Shown here one piece after another: positions 8,064 to 15,906 of a stretch of DNA of 64,000 nucleotides (its first letter is position 1; each line of letters begins with the position of its first letter). Both the position numbers and the translations under genes were made by a program. This DNA is from an uncultured bacterium (GTDB taxonomy: Bacteria; Bacillota; Clostridia; Lachnospirales; Lachnospiraceae). The notes beneath the pieces are model-generated. The model worked only from the letters and a program-made list of their open reading frames with translations. It did no database searches and was not told the DNA's origin. The stretch is taken from NCBI GenBank assembly GCA_947643145.1, contig CANRVD010000004.1, positions 1 to 64,000 of the forward strand. The letters are read 5' to 3'.

Positions 8064-8146
8064 AATTTTAAGATTCTCTTATGAATTCCTTAAGAAAATC
8101 CTACATCTTAATCTATTTTCTATTTTCATATATCTTCCTGCATTCT

Positions 8147-8899
8147 TTATGTCCAGTCCTTCTTTCTGTATAGAGCAGCCCCTAAAGCCGTACATACCAC
8201 TGTCACTCCCCCAAGAATCAGCAATTCCACCCCATACTGGTCAAGGCTGTCTCCCGCAAAAACCCCCTGCATTAAATCAACCGCATAAGTCATTGGTAAA
8301 AAGTCAGAGATTCTTTTTATCGTATCAGGGAACAGCATATCCGGCATTGTCGCGCCAGACAGAAACAGCATTACAAAATAGAAAAGATAGCACAGCAACG
8401 TTGTACTTTTTAAATCTCTCCCAATAGCTGTGAAAAGAAATCCCATAGAAAACATGGCAGCGATAGAAAATAATGTGCTTACGCCAATCGAAAGAAAATT
8501 TCCTTTTATCTGTATCTGGTAAAGAAGTTTTCCAGCGATTAATAAAATTAGAATTCCTACAAGTGTCATGATGAAATTAGCAAATACCTGCGCTAACATG
8601 ATACTCTTCTTTCCAACCGGTGTAGCATCAAATCTTTTATAGATTTTTTTCTCTTTATACCCCGACAATGTCAGGGGCAGCGACATTAAACCAGTGACCC
8701 CTGTTACCATGACAGCGTATGCCGGCACAGAAATATCCATTATTCTGACATCTGCTCCGTCATAAATCGGTGTATTTCCATAAATACCGCCAAATAAAAG
8801 AAGCATTAGCACAGGAAACACAAGAGCAAAGAAAACGCCAAAAAAATCTCGTGTAAACAACCGTAATTCCATTTTACATATAACTGCAAATCCTTTCAT
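8147..8899 (-). CDS. ABC-2 type transporter permease
   Basis: A membrane protein of 250 residues with about six helices, starting MKGFAVICKMELRLFTRDFF. It is the ABC-2 family permease of a two-gene exporter, with a first helix around residues 20-40 and a large extracellular segment (GNTPIYDGADVRIMDISVPAY). The start at 8899 has GGAGGGGATATT upstream and overlaps the ATPase stop by four bases (ATGA), so the two are translationally coupled. A longer reading upstream runs back into the ATPase gene and has no ribosome site. The substrate is unknown; drug or peptide export is usual for LytTR-linked exporters. Confidence 0.85.
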   Translation of the reverse strand: MKGFAVICKMELRLFTRDFFGVFFALVFPVLMLLLFGGIYGNTPIYDGADVRIMDISVPAYAVMVTGVTGLMSLPLTLSGYKEKKIYKRFDATPVGKKSIMLAQVFANFIMTLVGILILLIAGKLLYQIQIKGNFLSIGVSTLFSIAAMFSMGFLFTAIGRDLKSTTLLCYLFYFVMLFLSGATMPDMLFPDTIKRISDFLPMTYAVDLMQGVFAGDSLDQYGVELLILGGVTVVCTALGAALYRKKDWT

Positions 8900-9669
8900 A
8901 ATATCCCCTCCATTGAAAGTCCTGTTGTTTTCGGTGCGAGCATTAAATATAGTTTTTCCAAAGAAAAATTTTCTTCCCATTCCTCTTTTGAAATCCGGCC
9001 TTTTACATATTCCCGAAATCCCTGCTGCGTTCCAAAGAATTGCTGCTTCCCTTTTTCTAAATAAAGAATTTTGTCTGCAAGGGCTTCTACCTCGTCCAGA
9101 TAATGGGAAACCATAATAATTGCTACGCCGCCTTTCCTTATATTCTCAAAGCTAATCCACATATTCTGTCTCACTTCCGGATCCAGCCCTGTCGTTAACT
9201 CATCCAGTATCAGAAGCTTCGGACGTCCCATAAGAGAAAGCAAAACAGATAATCGTTGTTTCTCACCACCAGATAATTTGTGAACCAGACACTTTCTCTT
9301 TTCATCAAGTCCCATCTGTGCCAGTAATAAATTCCAATCAGCTGGTCTTTCATAAAAACTCGCAAATAATCTGCATTGTTCCTCTACCCTGATTTTCAAT
9401 GGATATTCCGCCTCCTGTAGTTGAACACCCATTTCTTTATATACTTCCCTGCGGTGTAGCCAGGGGTTCTTTCCAAAAACCTGGATCAAACCGCTGTCTG
9501 GCTTTCGTAACCCCTCTATACACTCAACCGTAGAAGTCTTTCCTGAACCATTTTGCCCAATAACAGCCAAAATCTCTCCAGATTTCACAGAAAAAGAAAC
9601 ATCCTGAACCGCATGTAAAGTTTTATATGTCAGATTCAGATTTTCCACTCGTATAATTGCCTTTGACAT
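8896..9669 (-). CDS. ABC transporter ATP-binding protein
   Basis: A 257-residue nucleotide-binding subunit, cytosolic face of the exporter with the following permease. Walker A is GQNGSGKTS at about residue 38, the signature LSGGEKQRLS at about 133, Walker B LLILDELT at about 152 and the switch His in VSHYLDE. The ribosome site is GAGGAGGAATTATT. It is divergent from the LytTR regulator at 9859, which with its DUF3021 partner is a likely regulator of this pair. The substrate cannot be told from the sequence. Confidence 0.88.
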   Translation of the reverse strand: MSKAIIRVENLNLTYKTLHAVQDVSFSVKSGEILAVIGQNGSGKTSTVECIEGLRKPDSGLIQVFGKNPWLHRREVYKEMGVQLQEAEYPLKIRVEEQCRLFASFYERPADWNLLLAQMGLDEKRKCLVHKLSGGEKQRLSVLLSLMGRPKLLILDELTTGLDPEVRQNMWISFENIRKGGVAIIMVSHYLDEVEALADKILYLEKGKQQFFGTQQGFREYVKGRISKEEWEENFSLEKLYLMLAPKTTGLSMEGIL

Positions 9670-9858
9670 AATAATTCCTCCTCGTGATTTACGATTTACT
9701 TTTATTACTTCGGCATCATTTTATAGTGGATTCTGAAAGAAAACAACATGGTTTGGGGAAGTGGTATTCTGTGATGTGTAAGATGTCGAATTTCATGTTT
9801 GAAATGCACACATCCGCCCTTCTATCGTGTTATAATAATCTAGAACGGAGGTGCATCT

Positions 9859-10305
9859 ATGAGAGTTGAATGCAGAATAAATGCAGATTATAAAGAGTCA
9901 TATGCAATTCTTCATATAAACAAAATGACTGAGACAGTCGCAGAAATCATTTCTATGTTGGAAAAGGAAAATATTAATTCTCTGACACTAACTGGAACAA
10001 AAGATAAAAAAACCTATTTTATCAAGCCAGAAGAGATATCGTTAGTCCGTACCGAAGGCAGGGAAATTGTCTGCTATGATAAACGCAAAAACAGATATAT
10101 ATTAGATAAGCCCTTATATGAATTAGAAAACATACTGAATGTTCATTTTGTGCGTATTTCAAAATCAGCGATTGTTAATATCAAAGAAATCAATCATGTA
10201 GAAGCAAGTTTCAATGGAACAATGGAGCTGGTAATGAAAAACGGGGTCACGGATTACATTTCCAGAAGTTTTCGCAAAAGTTTCAAAGAAAGGTTGGGAT
10301 TATAA
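9859..10305 (+). CDS. LytTR-family DNA-binding regulator
   Basis: A 148-residue stand-alone LytTR transcription factor. The N-terminal half (to about residue 45) is a small linker region with no receiver domain. The LytTR beta fold covers about 50-146, including FIKPEEISLVRTEGR, VHFVRISKSAIVNIKEI and SRSFRKSFKERLGL. It overlaps the next gene by one base (TAATG), the standard LytTR-DUF3021 arrangement in which the membrane protein restrains the regulator. A TATAAT at 9832-9837 is a likely -10 site. The divergent ABC exporter is the obvious target; autoregulation is also likely. Confidence 0.85.
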   Translation: MRVECRINADYKESYAILHINKMTETVAEIISMLEKENINSLTLTGTKDKKTYFIKPEEISLVRTEGREIVCYDKRKNRYILDKPLYELENILNVHFVRISKSAIVNIKEINHVEASFNGTMELVMKNGVTDYISRSFRKSFKERLGL

Positions 10306-10766
10306 TGAAACATATTGTTAAATTGGTAATTACGTATATTTTTTATGGTATTTCTTTTGGATGCACTTTTTTTGTATTTATGTGTCTATCCTACTTTGTT
10401 GGAGGTGGAGAAGATTTATTGATGCCCATATTTAAGGATTTTGCAAGGCAGTCTATCGGTGCCATAATTGTAGGCATCGCCTGTGGCAGTACATCTATCA
10501 TCTATCAATTCAACCGTCCTTCTGGGTTTTGGAAAATAATCATACACTTCCTCGTTGGAATGGGAGTCTTCTATCCTGTGGGGATTTATTTAGGATGGAT
10601 TCCTTTTTATCCAGACAGGATACCCTTCACTTTCTTACAGTTTTTATCCTCATGTAGTATTTTCATGATAATCTGGCTCTGCTTCTATCTGTTTAACCGG
10701 AATGAAGCAAAAAGAATTAACAAAAGACTGAGAGAACTTGAACAGGATAGCACTAAAGGTTCATGA
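10305..10766 (+). CDS. DUF3021 membrane protein, LytTR partner
   Basis: A 153-residue integral membrane protein with four predicted helices (about 8-30, 45-65, 75-95, 103-128) and a charged cytosolic tail ending LRELEQDSTKGS. This layout matches DUF3021 proteins, which are encoded directly after LytTR regulators. In related LytTR regulatory systems such as HdrRM and BrsRM, a membrane partner inhibits the regulator; I infer the same here. The start codon overlaps the regulator stop. Confidence 0.8.
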   Translation: MKHIVKLVITYIFYGISFGCTFFVFMCLSYFVGGGEDLLMPIFKDFARQSIGAIIVGIACGSTSIIYQFNRPSGFWKIIIHFLVGMGVFYPVGIYLGWIPFYPDRIPFTFLQFLSSCSIFMIIWLCFYLFNRNEAKRINKRLRELEQDSTKGS

Positions 10767-10800
10767 AACAAATTACTTAAGTATAACTTATAAGGAATGG

Positions 10801-11424
10801 CTATTGCCTTCGCCTATATCCCCTCACACTTATCAGCAAGGATATACCAAAAATAACTAAAATTATAATCCCAGCGAGAAAAAAAAGAGAAAACAGGTTT
10901 AAATCCTTCTTTATGGGCAAGCTATTTGTATATTCAAAGAGTATAGGCAGAAATACCATAAACATATTCGCCATCTGCGCAGACTGTACGCCAAACCAAT
11001 AGATTAACGGCAGGCATATCCCCGTCCACAGCAATGGAATAAAAACTGCCATAAAAACTGCCATACCATAAACCTCAGGTGAAAAGCTTTGAGAGATAAC
11101 ACTGGACAATATATTTAACGCAATACTTCCAAAAATGCTGATTCCCAATGTACAGAGAACAGAAATATATTTACTTGCAACCACCGAAAAGTCACTTAAC
11201 GGCATAGCCATCTGGTATTTTTTCCAATGTGCCTTATCATCACTGACAAAACTCATGATATTCTGCATGCCTACTGTCATGGCAAAAATAAGCGAAGCAA
11301 GTAATCCTCCATAACTTCCTACCCGGTATAAAATCAGAGCAACCGCTCCAACTACGATTATAATTGTTCTTTTATCAATACTCTTATAAAACACAGAAAA
11401 ATCCTTATAAATCAATCCCCGCAT
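10801..11424 (-). CDS. ABC-2 type permease, YtrA-linked exporter
   Basis: A 207-residue membrane protein with about six hydrophobic segments, beginning MRGLIYKDFSVFYKSIDKRT. It contains MSFVSDDKAHWKKYQMAMPLS, a motif typical of ABC-2 permeases found in GntR-controlled exporters such as the PmtABCD and Ytr-type systems. It overlaps the ATPase gene by 13 bases, so the pair is coupled. It is the last gene of the three-gene GntR-ATPase-permease operon. Likely role: export of, or immunity to, a membrane-active peptide; that is inference from family context. Confidence 0.8.
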   Translation of the reverse strand: MRGLIYKDFSVFYKSIDKRTIIIVVGAVALILYRVGSYGGLLASLIFAMTVGMQNIMSFVSDDKAHWKKYQMAMPLSDFSVVASKYISVLCTLGISIFGSIALNILSSVISQSFSPEVYGMAVFMAVFIPLLWTGICLPLIYWFGVQSAQMANMFMVFLPILFEYTNSLPIKKDLNLFSLFFLAGIIILVIFGISLLISVRGYRRRQ

Positions 11425-12290
11425 GATATCCCTCCTTTGACATAAAAAAGCATAATATCTTCTAACGCTGCACTGTCAACAATGACATCTTTATATTTCC
11501 GTTTTGCCGCTTCCTTATCCCGTACAAGACATTCCACACTTACATTTGTTATCCTGTGAATAATATAGTCATCCGGCGAAATAGCAGCAAATTTTTCTTT
11601 TCCGCACTTTAAGATCCCATAATGATATACCAAATCATCCTTCTGTTCCTCAAAGATAATCTTTCCCTGGTGTATCAGAATAACATAGTCTGCAATCTTC
11701 TGAATATCTGACGTAATATGAGAGGAAAAGAAGACAGAATGATCTTCGTCCTGTATAAATTCCAACAGCAAATCCAAAATCTCATCCCTGACTACAGGAT
11801 CAAGCCCAGTAGTAGCTTCATCTAAAATCAACAGCTTCGGTCTGTGTGCTAAAGCACAGATAATGGAAAGCTTCATCTTCATCCCTTTAGAAAAGGAACC
11901 AATTGGTTTATTACTCAAAAGCTTAAACCTTTGCAGATATTCCTGATACCGTTCACTATCCCATGATTTGTATACTCCCGAAAACATCTTATCAATATTA
12001 TCTGTCGTAAATACCTCATGAAAATTACATTCATCAAAAACAACGCCTATCTCTTCTTTCACAGAACAGTCAGAATGGTCAACCCCAAAAATTTCTATTG
12101 TTCCACTGTCCTTTTTCAGTTCATTTAATATCAGGTTGATTGTCGTACTCTTCCCCGCACCATTTTCCCCAATAAATCCTACAATTCTTCCTTTCGGAAT
12201 TTGAAAGGAGACGTGCTCTAAAGCAAAACCATCAAATTTTTTACATAAATCCCTGACCAAAATATTATTACTCTCCGCCTTTGCATCCAT
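11412..12290 (-). CDS. ABC transporter ATP-binding protein
   Basis: ATPase of the GntR-controlled exporter, 292 residues from the start chosen here. Walker A GENGAGKSTT is at about residue 41, the signature FSKGMKMKLS at about 134 and Walker B LLILDEAT at about 154. After about 215 there is an extra C-terminal domain of about 75 residues that is common in this subfamily. I chose ATG 12290 (MDAKAESNN) because GGAGGGTTAAAA precedes it; upstream extension to 12347 lacks a ribosome site. Confidence 0.86.
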   Translation of the reverse strand: MDAKAESNNILVRDLCKKFDGFALEHVSFQIPKGRIVGFIGENGAGKSTTINLILNELKKDSGTIEIFGVDHSDCSVKEEIGVVFDECNFHEVFTTDNIDKMFSGVYKSWDSERYQEYLQRFKLLSNKPIGSFSKGMKMKLSIICALAHRPKLLILDEATTGLDPVVRDEILDLLLEFIQDEDHSVFFSSHITSDIQKIADYVILIHQGKIIFEEQKDDLVYHYGILKCGKEKFAAISPDDYIIHRITNVSVECLVRDKEAAKRKYKDVIVDSAALEDIMLFYVKGGISCGD

Positions 12291-12356
12291 TTTTAACCCT
12301 CCTTTGCAGGCAGCAGATACTACCCATGAAGCAGACTGTAGTGCCATCAGACATGA

Positions 12357-12728
12357 TTATTCTTCATAAAATAATTTTAAAATATCAGCCATCCGTTCAT
12401 ATGCAATTCCATGCGCCTTTCCAATCTCTGCTGCCTTTTTTAAGAATTCTTCTGCTATCCGTAACTGTTCTTCCTGAATAAATTCCTTATTCTGTAAAGC
12501 AACAAAGCTGCCTTTTCCAGAAACAGTCTCAATAAATCCATCCCGCGTTAAATCCTCATACGCTCTTTGAACCGTAATCACACTGATATGCAAATCCTTA
12601 GCCAGTGCCCGCATTGATGGCAGCGCTTCCCCTGCCGATAATGTCCCGTTCATAATCAGACCTTTTATCTGCATACAAATCTGCTCATAAATAGGCTTAT
12701 CACTGCTGTTACTGATAATTATTTCCAT
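12357..12728 (-). CDS. GntR-family (YtrA-type) transcriptional repressor
   Basis: A 123-residue regulator with an N-terminal winged helix (IYEQICMQIKGLIMNGTLSAG, MRALAKDLHISVITVQRAYE, FIETVSGKGSFV) and a short C-terminal helical tail, which defines the YtrA subfamily. The start has AAGGAGGAATGC just upstream. A 19-base palindrome overlapping its promoter (12764-12782) is the likely operator, so it probably represses its own operon until an inducer such as a cell-wall-active peptide relieves it. Confidence 0.88.
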   Translation of the reverse strand: MEIIISNSSDKPIYEQICMQIKGLIMNGTLSAGEALPSMRALAKDLHISVITVQRAYEDLTRDGFIETVSGKGSFVALQNKEFIQEEQLRIAEEFLKKAAEIGKAHGIAYERMADILKLFYEE

Positions 12729-12763
12729 GCATTCCTCCTTCTTGTGTATCATCTGTACTCTAT

Positions 12764-12811
12764 GTACTTATTCAATAAGTACACTATACACGCTTTTGTA
12801 TTAGTTGTCAA
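12764..12811 (-). promoter_or_regulatory. Promoter and YtrA-type operator of the GntR exporter operon
   Basis: On the minus strand TTGACA (12806-12811) and TATAGT (12783-12788) are 17 bases apart. Immediately downstream, GTACTTATTCAATAAGTAC (12764-12782) is a perfect palindrome around a central base, of the TACT/AGTAC type bound by YtrA-like GntR repressors. Its position just after the -10 box fits repression by blocking initiation. Confidence 0.7.
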
Positions 12812-12953
12812 GCAAATTATGAATTATTCGCCTTAAACACGCTGCTATTTATGGTTAAAACCATTAGCTTCGTTGTCTATTTATGCAAATCTAATCAAAA
12901 CCTAATCAATATCTGCTATAATCCAGTATAACGTATCCAAAGTTTCTGTATGT

Positions 12954-13264
12954 ATTACTTCAGCGGTTCCATACCGCAATTTTACTCGTCATATTACTTC
13001 GGCGGTTAAATATCGAACGAATTTTACGCAGTATAAATTTCTATCTGCAAGGCGGAAGATTGAGCTGTAGCGAGTGCTACAGCGATTGATGACAACGCAG
13101 CAGATAAAAATTTAGGCAAGTAAAAACGTCAATATTTAACCACCGAAGTAATAAATCTTCATCTGCCAAAAGCCCTGGTACAGCACCAATACACATATGT
13201 TTGACAGATGTATCCGAAAATTTATACTTCGCAAAATTTTGCGAGATTTAACTTCCGAAGTAAT
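12954..13264. repeat. Family A2 palindromic element carrying a nested A1 element
   Basis: The outer arms ATTACTTCAGCGG (from 12954) and TTCCGAAGTAAT (to 13264), together with inner blocks CTCGTC, CATCTGCCAAAAGCC and GATGTATCCGAAAATTTA, match the reverse complement of the A2 elements at 31569 and 32655. The match is interrupted by an intact 160-bp A1 element at 12993-13152. Removing it leaves an A2 copy of about 151 bases. So one element landed in another. Confidence 0.7.
12993..13152. repeat. Family A1 palindromic element, 160 bp
   Basis: Ends ATTACTTCGGCGG and CCGAAGTAAT are inverted repeats. Inside, ATCTGC/GCAGAT and GCTGTAGCGAGTGCTACAGC form further stems, so the whole unit could fold as a long hairpin. 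A second A1 copy of identical length is at 43298-43457, differing at scattered positions. There is no coding capacity. It is inserted in a family A2 element. Confidence 0.75.
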
Positions 13265-13310
13265 ATTTTCAAAAATATTGATACAGTCTCCTACTGCTCC
13301 TGAAAAACAG

Positions 13311-13491
13311 AGGGCGTGTTTTTACAAGAGACAACCTTCTAAATCTCGTTTGGGAGTATGATTTTGCCGGAAATGAAAAGAGCGTAAACTTTCATATTAT
13401 GAACTTACGCCAAAAATTAAATGTTGATTATATTGAAACGGTCAGAGGGGTGGGATATAAAATTGCGAAAGAAAATTACAAAGCAGTTTAA
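13311..13491 (+). pseudogene. C-terminal remnant of an OmpR/VanR-type response regulator
   Basis: The frame reads TRDNLLNLVWEYDFAGNEKS, then VNFHIMNLRQKL and DYIETVRGVGYKIAKE: the winged-helix half of an OmpR-family regulator with the RGVGY wing motif. The receiver domain is gone; a repeat cluster ends 47 bases upstream. With the following kinase remnant it looks like a lost two-component system, perhaps of the VanRS type given the vanG-like cassette 5 kb away. Confidence 0.7.
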
Positions 13492-13768
13492 GTATCAAGG
13501 TATTTTTATTTCCTTGCAGAAAAGCGAAAAAGAAACTGCCCTTGTCATTGAAAATACCGGAGCAGCCATTCCAGAAAATGACCTCCCACATCTATTCACA
13601 CCCTTTTACCGTACAGACAAATCAAGGAGCAAGGCTACCGGCGGAAGCGGACTTGGGCTATATCTTGTCAAAACAATCCTTGATTTGCATGGCATGACCT
13701 ATTGTATAAAGAACACGGAACAAGGCGTAGTATTTTTCCTTTCACTAAACGGGCAGCGGCTTTCTTAA
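13463..13768 (+). pseudogene. Histidine kinase with internal deletion
   Basis: It starts at a TTG overlapping the regulator 3' end (LRKKITKQFKYQG), as two-component kinases often do. After about 15 residues it jumps in frame into the ATPase domain: VIENTGAAIP, HLFTPFYRTDKSRS, GGSGLGLYLVKTILDLHG. The sensor, membrane segments and the phosphorylated-His domain, roughly 250 residues, are missing. The HATPase remnant resembles VanS-type kinases. It cannot signal. Confidence 0.72.
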
Positions 13769-13809
13769 TAATCTAATCAAAGCCTTATGAAAAGCAAATC
13801 AGAAACTAA

Positions 13810-14166
13810 TCAAAAAAGCTATCAAGAAATATCAGGACTTCTCTTGGATCCGCTTTCTATATCCGGACAAACACCGAAATGTTAATAAATGAAAACGGCG
13901 AAGCAGAGATAACGGAAAACCATATCCATATCTCACAAAAAGAAATAAACGGGATTATGCAGACAGGCGAAATCAAATATTATAATCCCATCAATTATGG
14001 CTTTGCCAAAAGTGATGCCATTCACTTTATTTCAGGTGATAAGGATACCCCAGAAAGCAACATGGGAAAAGTAACAGCACTTCGCTATTCTGCCCTTGCA
14101 AAACAGGCAGATGTAATCCTTCGCCTGAAAAAAGGTGAATTTTTGCGAAGCAATCCCCTTTTTTAG
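13810..14166 (+). pseudogene. Unidentified gene fragment
   Basis: An open frame of about 118 codons without a clear start. It reads sensibly from about SLGSAFYIRTNTEMLINENG to the end at LRLKKGEFLRSNPLF, and has no ribosome site before the ATG at 13879. It follows the decayed kinase and ends against the metF stop codon, two bases apart. I do not recognise it. Given its neighbours it is probably the C-terminal part of a truncated gene. Confidence 0.3.
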
Positions 14167-15020
14167 ATAATATTTCGAATCCCCTCACAGATTCTTCTCG
14201 CAACAGCCGGATTGTTCATTGTGTACAGGTGAATTCCTTCAATATCACTTGCCAGCAAATCAATAATCTGGCTTAATGCATATGACATTCCAGCATCAAA
14301 AAGTGCCTCGTTATTGTCTTCATATTTATGGATAATCTTTTGAAAACGTGCCGGAAAAGAAGCCCCGCACATCGTTACCATTCTCTTTATCTGGGAGGCA
14401 TTGATTACCGGCATAATCCCCGGAACAACCGGCACATCGATTCCAGCAATTCTACAGTCCTCATGAAAGCGAAAAAAGAAATCATTATCAAAAAACAACT
14501 GGGAAAGTAATACCTCCGCCCCAGAATCTACTTTTTTCCTCAGATATTTCATTTCACTTACTCTGCTCTCTGATTCCGGATGGCACTCTGGGTAACATGC
14601 ACCTGCAATACAAAACTTCCCCTTCTGCTTCAAATATTCCATCAAGTCAGAGGCATGTTTAAAGTCCTCTTTCTCCTGCATATCAGGATTTTTATCTCCC
14701 CTAAGCGCAAGTACATTATGGATTCCTTCCTCCAATAAAACCTTTGAAAAATCATCAATCTCGGCTTTGTCATAACTGAGACAGGTCAAGTGTACCACAG
14801 GCTCTACCTGATATTCATACTTGATTTTTTTTGCAAGTTCGATGGTACGGTTGCAGTTTGAACTACCTCCTGCGCCAAATGTCACACTGATAAAGTCAGG
14901 TTTTAATTCGCATAATACATCTAATGTTGCATCTATATTTTTCAGCTCGCTATCCTTCTTTGGCGGAAAAATCTCAAAAGACAGACTCCTTTTATTATTG
15001 TAAACTTCTGAAATTAGCAT
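14163..15020 (-). CDS. metF: Methylenetetrahydrofolate reductase
   Basis: A 285-residue (beta/alpha)8 flavoprotein that reduces 5,10-methylene-THF to 5-methyl-THF for methionine synthesis or, in acetogens, the methyl branch of the Wood-Ljungdahl pathway. The family signatures SFEIFPPK near the start (Glu as catalytic acid), ISVTFGAGGS, LTCLS, ALRGD and SQLFFDN are all present. I chose ATG 15020 (MLISEVYNN) because AAGGGTGG precedes it; a longer start has no better site. No metH or corrinoid genes are nearby. The fhs gene at 29861-31531 serves the same one-carbon pool. Confidence 0.92.
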   Translation of the reverse strand: MLISEVYNNKRSLSFEIFPPKKDSELKNIDATLDVLCELKPDFISVTFGAGGSSNCNRTIELAKKIKYEYQVEPVVHLTCLSYDKAEIDDFSKVLLEEGIHNVLALRGDKNPDMQEKEDFKHASDLMEYLKQKGKFCIAGACYPECHPESESRVSEMKYLRKKVDSGAEVLLSQLFFDNDFFFRFHEDCRIAGIDVPVVPGIMPVINASQIKRMVTMCGASFPARFQKIIHKYEDNNEALFDAGMSYALSQIIDLLASDIEGIHLYTMNNPAVARRICEGIRNII

Positions 15021-15041
15021 AGAAATATACCACCCTTCCAA

Positions 15042-15906
15042 TATGTATTTTTCTCATTGATTTTGTCTCAACGGATGATTACCGCTCACTTTTGTCCCTG
15101 ATATCATAATATTATATCCTTTTTCAAAACTGCTTTCAACCGTAAATAATGATAGGCGTTTGAAAAACGCGAAAATATTTTTGAAGATGACAAACCTCAG
15201 TTTCTATCCCTGCTTTATCCACTCTGTTCTATTCAAACTGCTTTCCTTCAGGCTATTTGGATTTTGTATATTCAAAAGTATTGCACCTACAATTACCGCC
15301 GCACAAAATACAAGAATCAAATACCATAGATTTTTGGATAAAAACCATTCATTCTGCTTCCCTCCTTGCCCGATTGGATTTTCATAAAATCCAAGAAATT
15401 GATTATTTTGAATTCGCTCTATTCTAACTAATGAACTATGAATAGACTATTCGATATTAGCATTTCTTTCTTTTATTATTTCAATAACCGTTATTGTACC
15501 ATCAACTAACATCATTTGTTTTCCCATTTGAATAGGCTTGTCTGTAATAACATGATATGCAAACATCCGAAACTGCCTTTATATCCGTATCTGTTATTTC
15601 GCTAATTATCCTATCCGTTTATCTCCTACAAATGATGTTAGGGTAAAAGACTCATCATGTGCTGAATGCTTTAGCAATATACCGCACCCTTCAATACAAT
15701 TCCATATCAACTCACTCTGGCCCGGTAACAAATGTATTGTAAATGTAATACGTTGTGCTTATCAGCACGGAATGCAGAGCCCTAAAAGCAAATTTATCTT
15801 ACTCTTGTTTTTCTTCCTATTCCCCTTTATAATATTACTAAGGGTCAAATTTAATTTCCCTACTTAGGATAAATTTCTACAAAGGAATTTTCCAGAAAGG
15901 AATGGT
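15042..15906. other. Gene-poor stretch with a decayed membrane-protein fragment
   Basis: No intact gene. On the minus strand between about 15207 and 15420 one frame reads RIQNNQFLGFYENPIGQGGK and then a hydrophobic segment LILVFCAAVIVGAILLNIQN, stopping at WIKQG. Near 15465-15530 a second minus frame reads MGKQMMLVDGTITVIEIIKE. These look like pieces of one or two lost genes. The plus strand holds the upstream region of the HD-GYP gene. Confidence 0.35.

Noticed and set aside
8900-8980. N-terminal extension of the ABC permease
   Set aside because: It lies inside the ATPase gene in another frame; the coupled ATG at 8899 fits better.
9684-9869. Short plus-strand frame ahead of the LytTR gene
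   Set aside because: It overlaps the promoter and ribosome site of the LytTR gene and has no ribosome site of its own.
12954-13264. CRISPR-like appearance of repeated blocks
   Set aside because: The repeats are palindromic and nested, not regularly spaced direct repeats; no cas gene is near.
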